In this document: piece by piece, positions 63,116-64,000 of the stretch
How the letters are laid out: each line of letters opens with the position of its first letter
Position numbering within the stretch: position 1 is the stretch's first letter
Assembly: GCA_965246935.1 (NCBI GenBank)
Contig: CBDFGC010000008.1
Span: 620,001 to 684,000 of the forward strand
Length of the DNA stretch: 64,000 nucleotides
Direction: 5' to 3'
DNA from: JAZKFT01 sp965246935
GTDB lineage: Bacteria; Bacteroidota; Bacteroidia; Chitinophagales; Chitinophagaceae
The notes under the pieces: model-generated
Told to the model about the DNA's origin: nothing
The model's input: the letters and a program-made list of their open reading frames with translations, nothing else
Databases searched by the model: none
Program-made: the position numbers and the translations under genes

Positions 63116-63471
63116 GTAAAGTGGTCAAAATAACTGGTACAATAGAAGCGGGATATTACCCGGCGTTGGTAGCCCCTACCCCCTAAAGGGCAATGTGATT
63201 AAGTGAAGGATTGATGTATCAGTTATGCGCCGTAGGTGCAACCTGTTTGTAGAAGATAGAAATCCTTGATGTTGGTGCATGCCACGTAGTGGCTACCTGA
63301 TCAGAGAAGGGGTAGCCACTACGTGGCAATGATTGCCTTTGCCTCTTTGTTTGCTACAAACAGAAAGCCCCGATGGGGCTTATCTTAATGACATTGCCCT
63401 AAAGGGGTTAGGGGCAACCAACGCCGAATAAAATCCTGCTTCAATTGTACAAGTTATTTTGACCACTTTAC
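63116..63471. repeat. Dispersed MITE-like repeat, copy B, with long inverted ends
   Basis: The left arm GTAAAGTGGTCAAAATAACT (63116-63135) is the exact reverse complement of the end at 63452-63471. The similarity continues for about 88 bases with roughly 85 percent match by eye. The inside (63181-63472) is nearly identical to 54718-55011. The absence of a transposase and the size (about 356 bp) fit a non-autonomous mobile repeat. Alternatively it could be a folded RNA-type REP array. Confidence 0.85.
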
Positions 63472-63664
63472 TTACAGAAAAATATTGGGAAGGTGCATCA
63501 TAAATCAACGAATTGCTGATGAATGAAAGCTACTATTGCTTTTAGACAAGTGTTCCTCTCCCTGGGAGAAAGATCAGGGGTGAGATTGGCAGGTCACAAA
63601 ATTATTAGGATAGGCATTTTATTAATTGCCATTGGAATGTTGGAGTAGGATATAAAATCAATAA

Positions 63665-64000
63665 ATCGGGTAGGAATCAAGGAATTAATTCCTTTGCTGT
63701 CCTCCTACACCACTATACGTGCCGTTCGGCCTACAGCGGTTCGTCAAAATAATGTTGTCTGCGTTTCATTTTGTTACGCCGGGTTGCTTCTTTACTGTAG
63801 CACAGACCGGCTAACCTCTTTCCCAATAGCTATCGCATAGTTCGCTAAGGTGTTCCGGGTTTTTATCGCTCCTCTCTCATCTCTTGTAAAACGTTAACTA
63901 CTGAAACCCGCTTTCGGGAATTGCACCCTGTAGTTTATAACCATGCCTGACACACTAAAAAAAACCGGGGCAATTATACTGCTCCGGCTTGATAAGCTAA
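63665..64000 (-). ncRNA. Group II intron 3' end (domains V and VI), cut by window edge
   Basis: On the minus strand 63740-63709 reads as a domain V hairpin: ACCGCTGTA, GGCC, loop GAAC, GGCA, CG bulge, TATAGTGGT. This gives nine lower pairs, a two-base CG bulge and a short upper stem with one G-A mismatch. It is followed by a domain VI-like stem (AGGAGGACAGC to TCCTACCCGAT), so the intron would end at 63665. Upstream, GGGTGCAATTCCC near 63930 resembles a domain I element. No reverse-transcriptase frame is present in the visible 336 bases, so the intron may be ORF-less or degenerate. The 5' end is outside the window. Confidence 0.65.

Noticed and set aside
63541..63600. CTCCCTGGGAGAAAGATCAGGGG-like segment as an insertion-sequence end
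   Set aside because: It is a short isolated palindrome-like segment without transposase, terminal inverted repeats or target duplication.
1..64000. tRNA, rRNA and CRISPR arrays
   Set aside because: No T-loop pattern (GGTTCGAATCC or its reverse), no conserved rRNA stretch and no regular short direct repeats with unique spacers were seen by eye. The repeats found are palindromic and irregularly spaced.

Overview
The window is bacterial chromosomal DNA from a member of the Bacteroidota, most likely a Chitinophagaceae-like genus. The evidence is paired SusC/SusD genes, a FecR-type anti-sigma factor with a DUF4974-like tail, a Bacteroidota-style ECF sigma factor, a T9SS C-terminal sorting domain, TAnnTTTG promoter boxes and abundant lipoproteins. 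The genus is an inference. No tRNA, rRNA or CRISPR array was seen.

Region 1 (1-27673, all minus strand) is a large polysaccharide-utilization locus. In transcription order it runs: FecR anti-sigma factor, SusC with STN domain, SusD, a second SusC without N-terminal domains, a second SusD, a DUF1735/PKD surface lipoprotein, an exported Gfo/Idh/MocA oxidoreductase, a clan GH-A hydrolase, a GH92 alpha-mannosidase, an exported TIM-barrel sugar isomerase-like protein, a cytosolic Gfo/Idh/MocA oxidoreductase, a clan GH-D-like hydrolase, a PQQ dehydrogenase with a built-in cytochrome c, a SIS-domain protein and a GH38-like mannosidase cut by the left edge. The enzymes suggest an alpha-mannose-containing glycan. 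The several oxidoreductases hint at an added oxidative step.

Region 2 (28283-35572, minus) is a four-gene cassette: DUF1549/DUF1553 lipoprotein with LamG insert and two heme motifs, DUF1501 Tat protein, NHL beta-propeller, and a DUF2231 membrane protein fused to cytochrome c and leucine-rich repeats. It looks like an extracytoplasmic redox system of unknown function and is the best candidate here for an undescribed system.

Region 3 (35972-47043) holds a cellulase-like protein, a sugar porter, an AraC regulator, an orphan ECF sigma factor, a LacI regulator, a GH2 hydrolase, a PhyH dioxygenase, a decayed sugar porter and a second AraC. The AraC/sugar-porter divergent module occurs twice, and the second transporter is a remnant. 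A perfect 20-bp LacI-type palindrome lies between the LacI and ECF genes.

Region 4 (47429-52900) has an M28 peptidase with T9SS tail, a response-regulator remnant, an AraC regulator, an aldo/keto reductase and a DUF486 membrane protein.

Region 5 (53030-62583) is a metal-handling island, probably for copper: a Csp-like cysteine-rich four-helix protein, a multi-pass metal-transporter-like protein, an encapsulated-ferritin homologue, an HMA-AraC fusion regulator, an HMA-MauE membrane protein, an HYC_CC_PP protein, a periplasmic HMA protein, two or three outer-membrane barrels and an HMBD protein. Several very short ORFs sit between these genes.

Intergenic DNA is rich in palindromic repeats: a roughly 95-bp palindrome in two copies, a roughly 290-bp repeat in two copies with long inverted ends, and a 268-bp nested palindrome. 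The right edge carries the 3' end of a group II intron on the minus strand.
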